From NCBI RefSeq assembly GCF_024198215.1, contig NZ_JAKCFA010000012.1, positions 248,001 to 312,000 on the forward strand: a stretch of 64,000 nt of DNA, given 5' to 3'. The notes under the pieces are model-generated. The model worked only from the letters and a program-made list of their open reading frames with translations. It did no database searches and was not told the DNA's origin. This stretch comes from Myxococcus qinghaiensis (GTDB lineage: Bacteria > Myxococcota > Myxococcia > Myxococcales > Myxococcaceae). The position numbers were made by a program, and so were the translations under genes. This document shows positions 52,647 through 61,554 of this stretch, piece after piece. Within the stretch, counting starts at the first letter, position 1; every line of letters begins with the position of its first letter.

Positions 52647-52894
52647 CCTTCAAGTACACACGACACCAGGTTCCTGGGGGAACACGCCCTGACGCGGAGA
52701 CTATCGACAAGCTCTACCTGATCAAGAGCGTGTCAGTGCTTCGAGCGACCTATCAGAGCAGGCTCCTGGCTTTCAGGGCGGTGGAGATTCACAAGAAGCT
52801 CGTGCTGAAGGTCCCAAAGTCCTGCAAATTTCATCCTTCGCTCAAGGAACTGATTCGGGTGACCGGAAAAACCATCAAGCGAGAGGCTCTGTAG
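52643..52894 (+). CDS. Small basic hypothetical protein in the macrodomain operon
   Basis: This 83-aa protein starts in an ATGA overlap at 52643 and ends one base into the next gene. It is basic (many Lys and Arg), mostly helical, with GGTRPDAETIDKLYLIKSVS and VLKVPKSCKFHPSLKEL. It has no signal peptide and no recognised domain. The tight overlaps on both sides argue that it is a true gene. Confidence 0.6.
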   Translation: MTFKYTRHQVPGGTRPDAETIDKLYLIKSVSVLRATYQSRLLAFRAVEIHKKLVLKVPKSCKFHPSLKELIRVTGKTIKREAL

Positions 52895-53307
52895 TGGGCC
52901 TCTATCTTTGTGTCTTCGAAGGTGATGAAGAACTGGAGGACGTCGAGGTCGGGCTCTATGCGGATTTCAATGCCTTGCGTGAATACGTCACTCGAGAAAT
53001 CGAGGCAGGGAAGCTGGGTTCTCGATTTCCCACGCTCATCCTGCACTCGGATGGTGACGGTGAGTGGTCCGCTTCCGAATGCGAGAGGCTGCGTGATGAA
53101 TTGGCGGTAATCGCCATGGAGTTGAAGGCGCGCCCGGCGGTCGGCTTTACGTCGGAGTGGCAACGAATCGTGGCGAAATCCGTGGGTCTCGTGCCTCGAA
53201 ACGCGTTTGAGTCGTTCATCGACGTGGATGGCGAATTCTTGATTGAGCGTCTTCGGGGCTTGGCCGAATTCGCGTACAGGTATCAGTCCCCCATCTTGTT
53301 CCAGTGA
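52894..53307 (+). CDS. Imm70-like immunity protein
   Basis: This 137-aa acidic protein starts at GTG 52894, overlapping the previous TAG stop by one base. The N terminus GLYLCVFEGDEELEDVEVG and later PTLILHSDGDGEWSASEC recall the Imm70 family of polymorphic-toxin immunity proteins (from memory; no search was run). Imm70 proteins are soluble and thought to bind a partner toxin, but no toxin gene is seen in the window. Its acidity and its stand in a macrodomain operon support an immunity role. The stop overlaps the next start (GTGA). Confidence 0.65.
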   Translation: MGLYLCVFEGDEELEDVEVGLYADFNALREYVTREIEAGKLGSRFPTLILHSDGDGEWSASECERLRDELAVIAMELKARPAVGFTSEWQRIVAKSVGLVPRNAFESFIDVDGEFLIERLRGLAEFAYRYQSPILFQ

Positions 53308-53864
53308 TTGATATGGTACGTGAAATAGATGACGACGCACAAACGCTGGAGCAACGGGCCCGTCGGGTCCTGGATGATCCAGAAACGGCGATTCCAGCCC
53401 TGCGAGCCGGCCGTTCATTACTTCGTATCTGGAATTACAGTTCGCGAGCCGACTATCGCTCGTGGCTGCTTTGGACCGAGCGGAGGCCGAAAGATACCCT
53501 CCTCAGGGTCCGACGCGTCGTCTGGATGCGTTCGTCATCTGTGTCTGCCCCACATGCAGGCGCACGTGCACATGAGGGTGATACAGCCGCCGCGCTTCGG
53601 CTTTCAGTCGCCGATGCGGACGTCCCTCAGGAGCCATGGCAGCAACTCCTTGCAGAGGCGGAAGGCTTGCGCCTTCCGGCGTTCTGCTTCGGAGGTTCCA
53701 TGGTGGGGACCGACGGAGGTGTCTATGGGGTCGAGCAGAAGAACTTTCGACGGACCTTGCGCTACGAATGGTGGTGGAAGCCGCCCAAAGGATGGGAGGA
53801 ACTCGCGGATTGGGTCGCGAGAGCCACCGACCTGTTCGAGGCAAGCCTTGAAACCACGGAGTGA
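53304..53864 (+). CDS. Hypothetical protein, last gene of the macrodomain island
   Basis: This 186-aa protein starts at GTG 53304 in a GTGA overlap. It has an acidic N-terminal helix (REIDDDAQTLEQRARRVLD), a basic middle (RRPKDTLLRVRRVVWMR) and a Trp-rich C terminus (YEWWWKPPKGWEELADWVARATDLFEASL). I do not recognise it. The four overlapping genes and lower GC than the flanks suggest a transferred defence or immunity cassette. Confidence 0.55.
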   Translation: MIDMVREIDDDAQTLEQRARRVLDDPETAIPALRAGRSLLRIWNYSSRADYRSWLLWTERRPKDTLLRVRRVVWMRSSSVSAPHAGARAHEGDTAAALRLSVADADVPQEPWQQLLAEAEGLRLPAFCFGGSMVGTDGGVYGVEQKNFRRTLRYEWWWKPPKGWEELADWVARATDLFEASLETTE

Positions 53865-53895
53865 ACCAAGAAGGGCCGTTACCGGGCCGCCCTGC

Positions 53896-54912
53896 TCAGT
53901 TCTTCGCCCCGCCCCCGCGCGCCTCATTCAACGCGCTCAGGTCCACCAGCCCGCTGATGTCCGAGGTGGGGATGAAGCCCAGCTCCTGCGCATGCTTCGC
54001 CGCGGTGCTCAGCGCTCCAGGCACCGGGTCCAAGCTCGGCTCCAGTCGTGAGAACGCACCCTGCAGAATCGCCGGCTGCAGCGGCTTCTGCGTCAGCTTC
54101 CCGAACGCCTGATTCACCGCCGCGGTGAAGCTCGCCGGGTCCTTCTCCCACCGCTCCGTCAGCTTCACATGCGCGCGCAGCAACGCCACGATTCGCGGGC
54201 GCTGCGTCTCCAACACCTTGCGAGTCGTCACGATGACCGTGGTGGGAAACTTCCCCTCCGGCCACAGTGACTTCTCGTCCACGAGAATCTGCCCGCCACC
54301 CTCCGGCTCCAGCAGCATCCGCGTGCCCCACGGCTCCGGCACCCACGCTCCCTCGATTCCCCCGCGCAGGTACTGCACCAGGATGTCCGAGTTCGTCAGC
54401 GGCACAATCTGCACGTCGCCCTCGCCATCCAGGTTCGTGCTCAACCCCTGCCGCTTCAGCCAGTAGCGCAGCGCGATGTCCTGCGTGTTGCCCAACTGGG
54501 GCGTCGCGATTTTCTTCCCCTTCAGCTCCGCCGCCGACTTCGCCGTGCGAGTCACCAGCATCGCGCCGCCGTTCACCGCGCCCGCGATGATGCGCAGGTC
54601 ACGCCCCGCCTTGAGGTACGTGTTGATGGCCGGCCCCGTGCCCACGTACGACACGTCCAACGAGCCGCCCACCAGCGCCTCCATGGCCGCGGGCCCCGCG
54701 TTGAACTGCTTCACCTCCAGCTTCCCCACGCCGGGCTCCGCCGCGAACGTCCCCTCCCCGTTGCCCACCAGCGCCTGCGCATGCGTGATGTTGGGAAAGA
54801 ACCCGAGCCTCAACGGAGCGTCGGCACCACCGGACGACTCACGCTTGCAACCCACCCCCAGCCCCACGAGGCCGGCGAGCACGAGGACAGTCAGGGAACG
54901 AAAGGCGCGCAT
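53896..54912 (-). CDS. ABC importer substrate-binding lipoprotein (nitrate/sulfonate/taurine class)
   Basis: This protein has 338 aa from ATG 54912, with a lipobox (GLGVGC, Cys22). The mature protein follows the SsuA/TauA/NrtA-type fold: LRLGFFPNITHAQALVG, VKQFNAGPAAMEALVGGSLDVSYVGTGPAINTYLKAG, AAELKGKKIATPQLGNTQDIALRYWL. It would capture a small anion or organosulfur compound in the periplasm. It is the last gene of a three-gene importer operon after the permease (81-bp gap). The substrate is uncertain. Confidence 0.92.
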   Translation of the reverse strand: MRAFRSLTVLVLAGLVGLGVGCKRESSGGADAPLRLGFFPNITHAQALVGNGEGTFAAEPGVGKLEVKQFNAGPAAMEALVGGSLDVSYVGTGPAINTYLKAGRDLRIIAGAVNGGAMLVTRTAKSAAELKGKKIATPQLGNTQDIALRYWLKRQGLSTNLDGEGDVQIVPLTNSDILVQYLRGGIEGAWVPEPWGTRMLLEPEGGGQILVDEKSLWPEGKFPTTVIVTTRKVLETQRPRIVALLRAHVKLTERWEKDPASFTAAVNQAFGKLTQKPLQPAILQGAFSRLEPSLDPVPGALSTAAKHAQELGFIPTSDISGLVDLSALNEARGGGAKN

Positions 54913-54993
54913 AGGCACCGAGAAGAGGGACGGCGGGTCAGGTTGGCAACGGGTGTCGATACACAAGCGTCGGGCGCTTCACGTCCCACGGTC

Positions 54994-55773
54994 TCACATC
55001 GCGCCTTCCAGCCCCCACCGACGCCGCAGCCGGCCCTCCACCGTCTGGAAGAGGACACGGTCCACGGTGATGCCGATGAGGATGATGGCCACCATCACCG
55101 CCATCACTTGAGGCACGTCCATCAGCTCACGCCCCACCGTGAGCAACTGCCCCAATCCTCCCGAGACGAACAGCAGCTCTCCGGCCAGCAGCGCGCGCCA
55201 CGCGAAGCTCCACCCCAGCTTGAGCCCCGTGACGATGCCCGGCAGCGCCGCCGGCAGCAGCACGCCGAACTGGAATCGCAGACCGCGAACGCCCAGCGTG
55301 CTGGCCACTCGCAACAGCTGCGGGTCCACGCCCTGCACGCTGTCCTCGGTGGCGATGGCGATGCCCAGCACGCTGCCCATCACCACGACAAAGAGGATGG
55401 AGGTGTCCGTCAGCCCGAACCACAGCAGCGCCAACGGCAGCCAGCAGATGGACGGCAGCGCCTGCAGCCCCATCACCACCGGCTTCACCGCGTTGCGGAA
55501 GAAGGCCAGCCGCGCCATCAGCAGGCCCAGGGGCACACCGATGGCCACCGACACCAGGTACGCCCGGCCCAGTCTCCCCAGCGAGCGCAGCGTGGCGTCC
55601 AGCAGTCGCCCGTCGGCCGCCATGCTCCAGAGACTCTTGGACACCGTCACAGGGCCAGGGAAGAGGTACGGAGACCAGATGCCCAGGCGGGACAGGCCCT
55701 CCCAGAGGCCCAGCAGCAGCACCAGCAGGCCCAGCTTCTGCGCGTAGTTCTTCAAGGGGGCGTCGCGCTTCAT
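54994..55773 (-). CDS. ABC importer permease (SsuC/TauC type)
   Basis: This 259-aa inner-membrane protein has about six helices and the family's EAA-type cytoplasmic loop (RVASTLGVRGLRFQFGVLLPAALPGIVTGLKLG). It starts three bases after the ATPase stop, indicating co-translation. It partners the ATPase and the substrate-binding protein on either side. Confidence 0.93.
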   Translation of the reverse strand: MKRDAPLKNYAQKLGLLVLLLGLWEGLSRLGIWSPYLFPGPVTVSKSLWSMAADGRLLDATLRSLGRLGRAYLVSVAIGVPLGLLMARLAFFRNAVKPVVMGLQALPSICWLPLALLWFGLTDTSILFVVVMGSVLGIAIATEDSVQGVDPQLLRVASTLGVRGLRFQFGVLLPAALPGIVTGLKLGWSFAWRALLAGELLFVSGGLGQLLTVGRELMDVPQVMAVMVAIILIGITVDRVLFQTVEGRLRRRWGLEGAM

Positions 55774-55776
55774 GGC

Positions 55777-56685
55777 TCACCTCGCGGGTCGGGGCAGTCC
55801 CGACGCGGGCAGAGGGGGGCTCGACGCGGCGGGTGCGGCGGCTCGCGCGGGCATGGCTTCCGGCAGGGTGTTGCGCTCCACCTCCCGCAAGAGGCCCTGG
55901 ACGTGGCGCACCATCTCCGTGAGCGCCGCGTCCTCCGGGTGACGCGGCATGGGCAGGTGGACCTCCAAATCCCTCACGATGCGCCCCGGACGCGGCGCCA
56001 TCAGGACGACGCGGGTGCCCAGCATCAGCGCCTCGTGCACGTCGTGCGTGACGAACACAATCGTCTTGTGCGTGCGCATCCAGATGGACTGAAGCAGCTC
56101 CTGCATGTGGATGCGCGTCTGCGCGTCCAAAGAGCCGAAGGGCTCGTCCATGAGCAGCACCGTCGGGTCCACCGCGAGCGCCCTCGCCAGGCTGGCGCGC
56201 ATCTTCATGCCGCCGGAGAGCTGGTGCGGCAGCGTCTCCTCGAAGCCCTGGAGCTGCACGCGGCGGATGTACTGGTCCGCGCGCTCCTTGCGCTCGGAGC
56301 GCGGCACGCCTCGGGCCGCGAGGGCGAAGGTGATGTTTCCGCGCACCGTGAGCCACGGGAAGAGGGCGGCCTCCTGGAACATCAGGAGCCGGTCCGGCCC
56401 GGGTCCGGAGATGCGCTGTCCATCAATGGACACCGTGCCGCCCGTGGGCTGCACGTGGCCCGCCAACGCGTAGAGCAGCGTGGACTTGCCGCAGCCCGAC
56501 GGACCCAACAGGCAGACGAGCTCTCCGGAGCGGACGTTCAGGTCCACGTCCTGGAGTGCCACGACCTTGTTGCCGTAGCGGTGGCCCAGCTGGGTGACGG
56601 AGATTTTCGCGTGGTCGGCCTCCACGTGCGCTGGCCGGAGCAGGCGCAGCGAGCTTCGCCATCGGCCAAGGAGGGCACGCAGCAT
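55777..56685 (-). CDS. ABC importer ATPase (SsuB/TauB type)
   Basis: This protein has 302 aa from ATG 56685; a GTG at the VEADHAKISV codon is an alternative. It has Walker A LLGPSGCGKSTLL, Q-loop LMFQEAALFPWLTVRGNI, signature LSGGMKMRASLARAL, Walker B VLLMDEPFGSLD and the His switch VTHDVHEAL. It is the first gene of the importer operon and powers uptake. The C-terminal ~40 residues are Ala/Pro-rich and probably disordered. It is divergent from kinase 3. Confidence 0.94.
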   Translation of the reverse strand: MLRALLGRWRSSLRLLRPAHVEADHAKISVTQLGHRYGNKVVALQDVDLNVRSGELVCLLGPSGCGKSTLLYALAGHVQPTGGTVSIDGQRISGPGPDRLLMFQEAALFPWLTVRGNITFALAARGVPRSERKERADQYIRRVQLQGFEETLPHQLSGGMKMRASLARALAVDPTVLLMDEPFGSLDAQTRIHMQELLQSIWMRTHKTIVFVTHDVHEALMLGTRVVLMAPRPGRIVRDLEVHLPMPRHPEDAALTEMVRHVQGLLREVERNTLPEAMPARAAAPAASSPPLPASGLPRPAR

Positions 56686-56934
56686 CGGCCACAAGCTAGG
56701 CACATGTGGGCAGAGCGGAAGGGGGCGGCGAGCCGCTTCGAGAGCGCACGCCGTCCTGCTTCCTCGCCCGGCGAGCAGGGAGGCCCCATCGGGGGTACGA
56801 GCACTTCGTGACCTTGGCCTCTGAAAACTAGGGACTCCGGAGGCGCTTGCTTCCGGTGCTCGCCCGTCCGTCCCGGACTGGAAGGCAGGCTCGGGGGTTC
56901 CCTTGGACACAGAGGTGAGGGAACCTGCCGGGCA

Positions 56935-58917
56935 ATGCACGTGGGGAAATATCAGCTCGTCCGCAAGCTGGCGACGGGTGGCATGGCGGAGGTGTTCCTG
57001 GCGAAGGCGGCCGGGCCCGGGGGCTTCGAGAAGACGCTGGTGCTCAAGCGCATCCTCCCGCACCTGGCGGAGGACCCGTCCTTCGTGGAGATGTTCCTCG
57101 GCGAAGCGCGGCTCGTCGCGGGGCTCAACCATCCCCACATCGTCCAGATTTTCGACTTCGGCGAGGCGGAGGGCAGCTACTTCCTCGCGATGGAGCTCAT
57201 CGACGGCCCCAACCTGCGGCGCTGGCAGCGACAGGCCGCGTCGAAGGGGCAGCCCCTGGCGCCCAACATCTGCGCGAAGGTGGTGGCGCAGGCGGCGGAG
57301 GGCCTGGCCTTCGCGCATGACTTCGTGGACCCGACGACGGGCCAGCCGCTCGGGTTGATTCACCGGGACGTGAGCCCGGACAACATCCTCGTGTCCCGGC
57401 AGGGCGCGGTGAAGGTGGTGGACTTCGGCATCGCCAAGGTGGCGGGACAGAAGCACCGCACCCAGACGGGCATCGTGAAGGGCAAGGTCGCGTACATGCC
57501 GCCCGAGCAGGTGCGGGCGGACCCGTTGGACCGGCGCGTGGATGTGTATGCGCTCGGCGTGGTGTTGTACGAGCTGCTCACGGGAAAGCTGCCGATTGAT
57601 GGGGCGTCGGAGCTGGCATTGATGCAGGCCATCGTCTCGCGCGAGCCGATGCCGGTGAGCCGCTACCGCCAGGATGTCCCCGCCGCGCTCCAGGACATCA
57701 TCACCCGAGCGCTGCGGAAGGACCGCGAGGACCGCTACCCGGACTGTCGCGCGCTGCAGGGGGACCTGGAGCGCTTCGTGCTGTCCGTGGGCGAGCCGGT
57801 GGGCGCGTACCAGGTGGCCCAGGCCGTCGAGCAGGTGGTGGAGGAGCGAATCGTTCCGACGCCCGCGCCCATGTCTTCACGGCCCGAGGTCCGTGAGGCT
57901 CGAGTGGAGACACCCGAGCGCACCGTGCCCTCGCGGCCCGAGGGCAGGGAGGCTCGGGAGGAGACGCCCGAGCGCACCGTGCCGTCGGGGTCTCCGCGCA
58001 AGCCGCCCGTCCTGACGGGAGAACCCGCCGCGGCGCCGGCCGTGTTCGAGCAGGAGACGCAGACGCGTCCCCGTGCGGAGCCGAGGAACGCGAAGCGGAA
58101 GATGCTCGTGCCGGCGGCCATCGCGGGCGCGATGTTGCTCGTGGCGGGTGGGGGCTACGCGCTGCTCAGTGGCGGAACTCCGGCAGAGGCTCCGACAGGC
58201 GCGTCCACGAAGGTGGCGGGTGCTCCCGAGGCTCCGACGGGAACGTCTGCAACGGTGACGGGTTCGCCCGAGACTCCGAAGGGCACGAACACGAAGGCCG
58301 CCGGTTCCACCGAGACGGCGACGGGCACGACCTCGAAAGTGGCTGGCTCCGCCGAGACGGCGACGGGCACGAAAGTGGCCGGCTCCACCGAGACCGTGAC
58401 GGGCACGCCGACGAAAGAGGCTGGCTCCGCCGAGAACGCGACGGGCACGAAGGTGGCGGGTGCTCCCGAGACACAGACGGGCACGGCTACTCCGGCGCAA
58501 GGAACCACGGCCACCCCCGCGGAGGACCCGCAGGGCGAAGCCGCGCTGGAGGCGCAGCTCGCGGCGAAGCGGGGGCAGGGTGAGCTGGCCGTCGAGACGG
58601 ATGAGGACAGCGGCATGCTCAGCTTCACGGCCGCGCCCGCCGGTGGCGCCCAGGCCCCGAGCGCGGAGCGGAAGAAGCCCGCGTCACGCGTGGTGAAGGG
58701 TGCGCTCGGCTCGGTGGAGTTCCGGATCCGCCCCTATGCCGTCGTGTATCTCGATGGCAAGAAGCTGGGCGAGACACCGCTCGCCACCATCGATGTCCCC
58801 GAGGGCATCTATGCCGTGACGGCCGTCAACACGCGCCTGGGGAAGAAGGTCACGCGCAGCTTCGAGGTGAAGGCCGGCACGGCCAACGTCTTCAAGCTCA
58901 ACCTGCAGCAGGACTGA
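56935..58917 (+). CDS. Ser/Thr protein kinase 3 with Thr-rich outer repeats and PEGA domain
   Basis: This 660-aa Hanks-type kinase has a catalytic domain at 4-275: glycine loop ATGGMAEV, Lys38 in VLKRI, HRDVSPDN (143-150), DFG (163-165), AYMPPEQ. A Glu/Arg/Pro-rich linker with a repeat (REARVETPERTVPS, REAREETPERTVPS) leads to a membrane helix (about 390-412, PAAIAGAMLLVAGGGYALL). The outer part has ~100 residues of Thr/Ala/Gly-rich repeats (TGTKVAGSTET type) and ends in a PEGA domain (about 590-660, AVVYLDGKKLGETPLATIDVPEG). The repeats may be a flexible or glycosylated stalk. It is convergent with the TPR gene at 58927. Confidence 0.93.
   Translation: MHVGKYQLVRKLATGGMAEVFLAKAAGPGGFEKTLVLKRILPHLAEDPSFVEMFLGEARLVAGLNHPHIVQIFDFGEAEGSYFLAMELIDGPNLRRWQRQAASKGQPLAPNICAKVVAQAAEGLAFAHDFVDPTTGQPLGLIHRDVSPDNILVSRQGAVKVVDFGIAKVAGQKHRTQTGIVKGKVAYMPPEQVRADPLDRRVDVYALGVVLYELLTGKLPIDGASELALMQAIVSREPMPVSRYRQDVPAALQDIITRALRKDREDRYPDCRALQGDLERFVLSVGEPVGAYQVAQAVEQVVEERIVPTPAPMSSRPEVREARVETPERTVPSRPEGREAREETPERTVPSGSPRKPPVLTGEPAAAPAVFEQETQTRPRAEPRNAKRKMLVPAAIAGAMLLVAGGGYALLSGGTPAEAPTGASTKVAGAPEAPTGTSATVTGSPETPKGTNTKAAGSTETATGTTSKVAGSAETATGTKVAGSTETVTGTPTKEAGSAENATGTKVAGAPETQTGTATPAQGTTATPAEDPQGEAALEAQLAAKRGQGELAVETDEDSGMLSFTAAPAGGAQAPSAERKKPASRVVKGALGSVEFRIRPYAVVYLDGKKLGETPLATIDVPEGIYAVTAVNTRLGKKVTRSFEVKAGTANVFKLNLQQD
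58190..58500 (+). repeat. Thr/Ala/Gly-coding imperfect repeats in kinase 3
   Basis: Several 30-50-bp imperfect units encode variants of E-T-A-T-G-T-x-x-K-V-A-G-S. They are in frame and all lie in the predicted outer region between the membrane helix and the PEGA domain. Confidence 0.65.
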
Positions 58918-58926
58918 GCACGCCCC

Positions 58927-59634
58927 TCACTGCTTCTCGTTCGCGTCGGCGGGCGCGGGCGGAGTCTCGGGCTTGTTCTTCGGGCGGATGACCGTGTCCA
59001 GCGCGGAGCCCAGCGCCGAGCCGACATTCTTCCCCAGCGACGAACCCGCTTCACTCAGTCGCGAGCGCAGGCCCGGCTTCGTCTCGGACTGTGGCTCGGC
59101 AGTGGCCTCCGCCTGCTTCTCCACGGGCGCGGGCTCGGGCGCGAGGGCCTTCGGCTCCTCGACGACGGGAGCAGGCGTCTCCACGGGCGCGGCCTTCGCG
59201 GACGCGGTGCCTTGCCGGAGCTGCACCTGCTTGCGCACCGACTCGAAGTCCCGCTCCACCTTGGGGGCCACGGCGACGGGCAGCTTCGCCTCGGGCCGCA
59301 GCGTCAGGCCGGTGCGGAACTCCTCCAGCGCCTGCTTCCTGCGGCCCAGGTCGGCGAGCACCAACCCCCGGTAGACCGCCACCTCCGACTGCTCGTCGAT
59401 GGTGGACGCCACCTGCTTCGCCTGCGTCAGCCAGTTGAGGGCCTTCTCGTACTCCAGCGCCTCGTACAGCGTCCCCGCGCGCTCGATGCGATGGCGGAAG
59501 AGCCCCGCCGGGTCCTCGGAGTCAGGCGTGTTGGCCAGGGCCAGTCCCGGAGCCAGCCAGGCGCACAGCACCAGCAGCCAGGCCCCCCAGCCTCTCGGGT
59601 TGATGGAAGCTTCCATTCCTCGCGAAGCTAGCAT
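58927..59634 (-). CDS. Periplasmic TPR-like protein
   Basis: This protein has 235 aa from ATG 59634 (GGGGG five bases upstream); ATG 59616 is the other candidate. A signal peptide (WGAWLLVLCAWLAPGLALA) is followed by TPR-like helices (LYEALEYEKALNWLTQAKQVAS; GLVLADLGRRKQALEEFRTGLTLRPE) and a Pro/Glu/Ala-rich tail (VETPAPVVEEPKALAPEPAP). The region LRPEAKLPVAVAPKVERDFESVRK parallels the protein at 6511-7329, so the two look paralogous, and each borders a PEGA kinase. A possible adapter of envelope kinase signalling; that is inference. Confidence 0.72.
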   Translation of the reverse strand: MLASRGMEASINPRGWGAWLLVLCAWLAPGLALANTPDSEDPAGLFRHRIERAGTLYEALEYEKALNWLTQAKQVASTIDEQSEVAVYRGLVLADLGRRKQALEEFRTGLTLRPEAKLPVAVAPKVERDFESVRKQVQLRQGTASAKAAPVETPAPVVEEPKALAPEPAPVEKQAEATAEPQSETKPGLRSRLSEAGSSLGKNVGSALGSALDTVIRPKNKPETPPAPADANEKQ

Positions 59635-59682
59635 GGAGCCCCCGGACAGGAATCCACCCCCCGGCGCGAGGCCCGAGGCCCG

Positions 59683-59697
59683 CCGTACCGGGTACGG
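59683..59697. promoter_or_regulatory. Palindrome between two minus-strand genes
   Basis: CCGTACCGGGTACGG is a perfect 7-1-7 palindrome 49 bp upstream of the TPR gene start and just after the membrane-protein stop. It is an operator or small hairpin candidate. Confidence 0.35.
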
Positions 59698-59705
59698 AGT
59701 GACTG

Positions 59706-60284
59706 TCAGGCCACTGAAGCGGTGCGCTCGGCGCGGCGATGGGACCGGGTGCGCCACGCCAGCCACGCGCTGAAGAAGAGCAGGGCCACGCCCACACCGG
59801 TGTACGCGCCGCCCACGCGCAGGGACGCGCGCCGGTCATCCCGAATCACCTCCAGCGGCCCCGCGCCTGGCGCGGCGAGGTAGCGCTCCACCTGCTCCTT
59901 CACGGCGGTGGCATCGCTCTCCTCGGTGGCCCACTGCGCGAAGAGGGGCAGCTTGCCCTGCGTCGTCTCGAGCCGCGGTCGGAAGATGGGCACGGACGTG
60001 CGGCGGGCGCTGCGGCTGCGCTCCACCGTGACGGCCTGAATCGCGTCCAGCGGCACCGTGGCCACCGGCTCGCGCGTCAGCCACCCGGCCCGAGTGAGCG
60101 TGCAGGGCCCTCCCGGCTCACAGCGGAGGTCCATCCGCGACTTTCCGTCCAGCAGCCACAGGCCGAGCACCAGGAAGGGCACGGCGAGGAGGAGGCAGGC
60201 CACGGCGCCAATGGCCGTGGCGCGGCTGGAGCGGGGCGTCTCGTCGGTGGGGGCAGCGGGAAGGGGCTCGCTCACGGGCTCCAC
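59706..60284 (-). CDS. Two-helix membrane protein
   Basis: This 192-aa protein has an N-terminal cytosolic tail, a first membrane helix (about 24-46, IGAVACLLLAVPFLVLGLWLL) and a second near the C terminus (YTGVGVALLFFSAWLAW). The ~110 residues between them are beta-rich and carry two Cys (LRCEPGGPCTLTRAG). It resembles membrane PH-like proteins in layout but I cannot name a family. It precedes the TPR gene on the same strand by 71 bp. Confidence 0.6.
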   Translation of the reverse strand: MEPVSEPLPAAPTDETPRSSRATAIGAVACLLLAVPFLVLGLWLLDGKSRMDLRCEPGGPCTLTRAGWLTREPVATVPLDAIQAVTVERSRSARRTSVPIFRPRLETTQGKLPLFAQWATEESDATAVKEQVERYLAAPGAGPLEVIRDDRRASLRVGGAYTGVGVALLFFSAWLAWRTRSHRRAERTASVA

Positions 60285-60383
60285 TCATAGACCGGTCGCC
60301 CCCGGCTGGCAGCGGTTTCGTGCACTCGTCGACATCCGCCCCGGTCAGCGGGCGGCCGGGCGCTGTGTACCCCCCAGCCCTTG

Positions 60384-60407
60384 ACCCTGGTGTCCCGGCC
60401 CCAGGGT
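60384..60407. promoter_or_regulatory. Inverted repeat upstream of the glucose-dehydrogenase operon
   Basis: ACCCTGG (60384-60390) and CCAGGGT (60401-60407) are perfect inverted arms, 47-70 bp before the dehydrogenase ATG. This is a candidate repressor site for the two-gene sugar operon. Confidence 0.35.
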
Positions 60408-60453
60408 GAACACCTCAACCAGGATTCGGCACTCGCAAGGGCAGGAGCCGCGC

Positions 60454-61542
60454 ATGAAGGCCGTCGCCGTCTTTCCCGGGAAGAGAGAGGTGCGCGTCAT
60501 TGACGCACCCGAGCCAGGGCTCCAATCCCCCACGCAGGTGAAGGTGCGCACCCTGGAAGTAGGCGTGTGCGGCACGGACAAGGACATCGTCTCCTTCTCC
60601 TACGGCTCGCCGCCGCCTGGCTCGGACTTCCTCATCATGGGCCACGAGTGTCTGGGCGAGGTGGTGGAGGTGGGCCCGGCGGTGAAGGGGCTCCAAATCG
60701 GGGACCTCGTCGTGCCGCGCGTGCGCAGGCCATGTCCGCATGCCACGTGCCCCGCGTGTCGCAGCGGCCATCCGGACTTCTGCATCACCGGGGACTACAC
60801 CGAGCGAGGCATCAAGGAGGCTCACGGCTTCTGCTCGGAGCGCTTCGTGGAGGACGTGGCGTACGTGCACCGCGTCCCCGGGGAGCTGCGCGCGGTCGCC
60901 GTGCTCACCGAGCCGCTGACCATCGCCGAGAAGGGCCTGCGCGAGTGGGAGCGAATCCAGGAGCGCCTGCCATGGCGTCCCGTGCCGGGGCGCGCGGTGG
61001 TGCTGGGCGCGGGGCCGGTGGGACAGCTCGCGGTGCTGACGCTGCTGCGGCGGGGCTTCGCCACGACGGTGTACTCGCACAGCAGCAAGCCCAACCCGAA
61101 GGCGGAGGCCGCGGAGGCCGTGGGCGCGCCCTACCTCTCCACGAAGGACGTGTCTCCGGACGAGCTGGTGCGCAGCGTGGGAGCGCCGGACCTCATCTAT
61201 GAGGCCACTGGCGTGGCGAAGGCGGCGTTCGACGCGCTCAAGACGCTGGCGAACAACGGCGTCTTCATCTTCACGGGTGTGCCGTCCGACCAGCAGCCGC
61301 TGTCTCTGGCGGGCGAGGAGTTCCTCAAGCAGGTGGTGCTGCGCAACCAGGTGCTGCTGGGCACGGTGAACGCGGCGGCCACGGACTTCGACGCGGCGCT
61401 GGAGGACCTGGCGCGCTTCCGGGCCCGCTGGCCGGGCGGGCTGGAGCGGCTCATCACCTCGCGCCATCCGCCGGAGGCCTTCCTCGACGTGGTGACGGGC
61501 AAGGCGGGCAAGGGCATCAAGCAGGTCATCACCTTCAGCTAG
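60454..61542 (+). CDS. Zinc-dependent glucose-1-dehydrogenase-like enzyme
   Basis: This protein has 362 aa from ATG 60454 (GGAG eight bases upstream). The MDR family features are VGVCGTDKDIVSF, LIMGHECLGEVVEVG, a structural-zinc-like Cys cluster (CPHATCPACRSGHPDFC), and the NAD(P) region RAVVLGAGPVGQLAVLTLL. The layout fits glucose dehydrogenases of the archaeal GDH type (oxidising glucose to gluconolactone). It is followed after 12 bp by a GH15 enzyme that could release glucose from alpha-linked glucans, so the pair makes metabolic sense. Confidence 0.88.
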   Translation: MKAVAVFPGKREVRVIDAPEPGLQSPTQVKVRTLEVGVCGTDKDIVSFSYGSPPPGSDFLIMGHECLGEVVEVGPAVKGLQIGDLVVPRVRRPCPHATCPACRSGHPDFCITGDYTERGIKEAHGFCSERFVEDVAYVHRVPGELRAVAVLTEPLTIAEKGLREWERIQERLPWRPVPGRAVVLGAGPVGQLAVLTLLRRGFATTVYSHSSKPNPKAEAAEAVGAPYLSTKDVSPDELVRSVGAPDLIYEATGVAKAAFDALKTLANNGVFIFTGVPSDQQPLSLAGEEFLKQVVLRNQVLLGTVNAAATDFDAALEDLARFRARWPGGLERLITSRHPPEAFLDVVTGKAGKGIKQVITFS

Positions 61543-61554
61543 GGCGAGGTGCGT

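Noticed and set aside
52176..52894. Complete DarT/DarG toxin-antitoxin pair
   Set aside because: The macrodomain is present but the 83-aa neighbour is too small and lacks DarT motifs.
56738..56934. Possible small gene between the ABC ATPase and kinase 3
   Set aside because: Short frames here have no start signal, signal peptide or conserved motif; it is a divergent promoter region.
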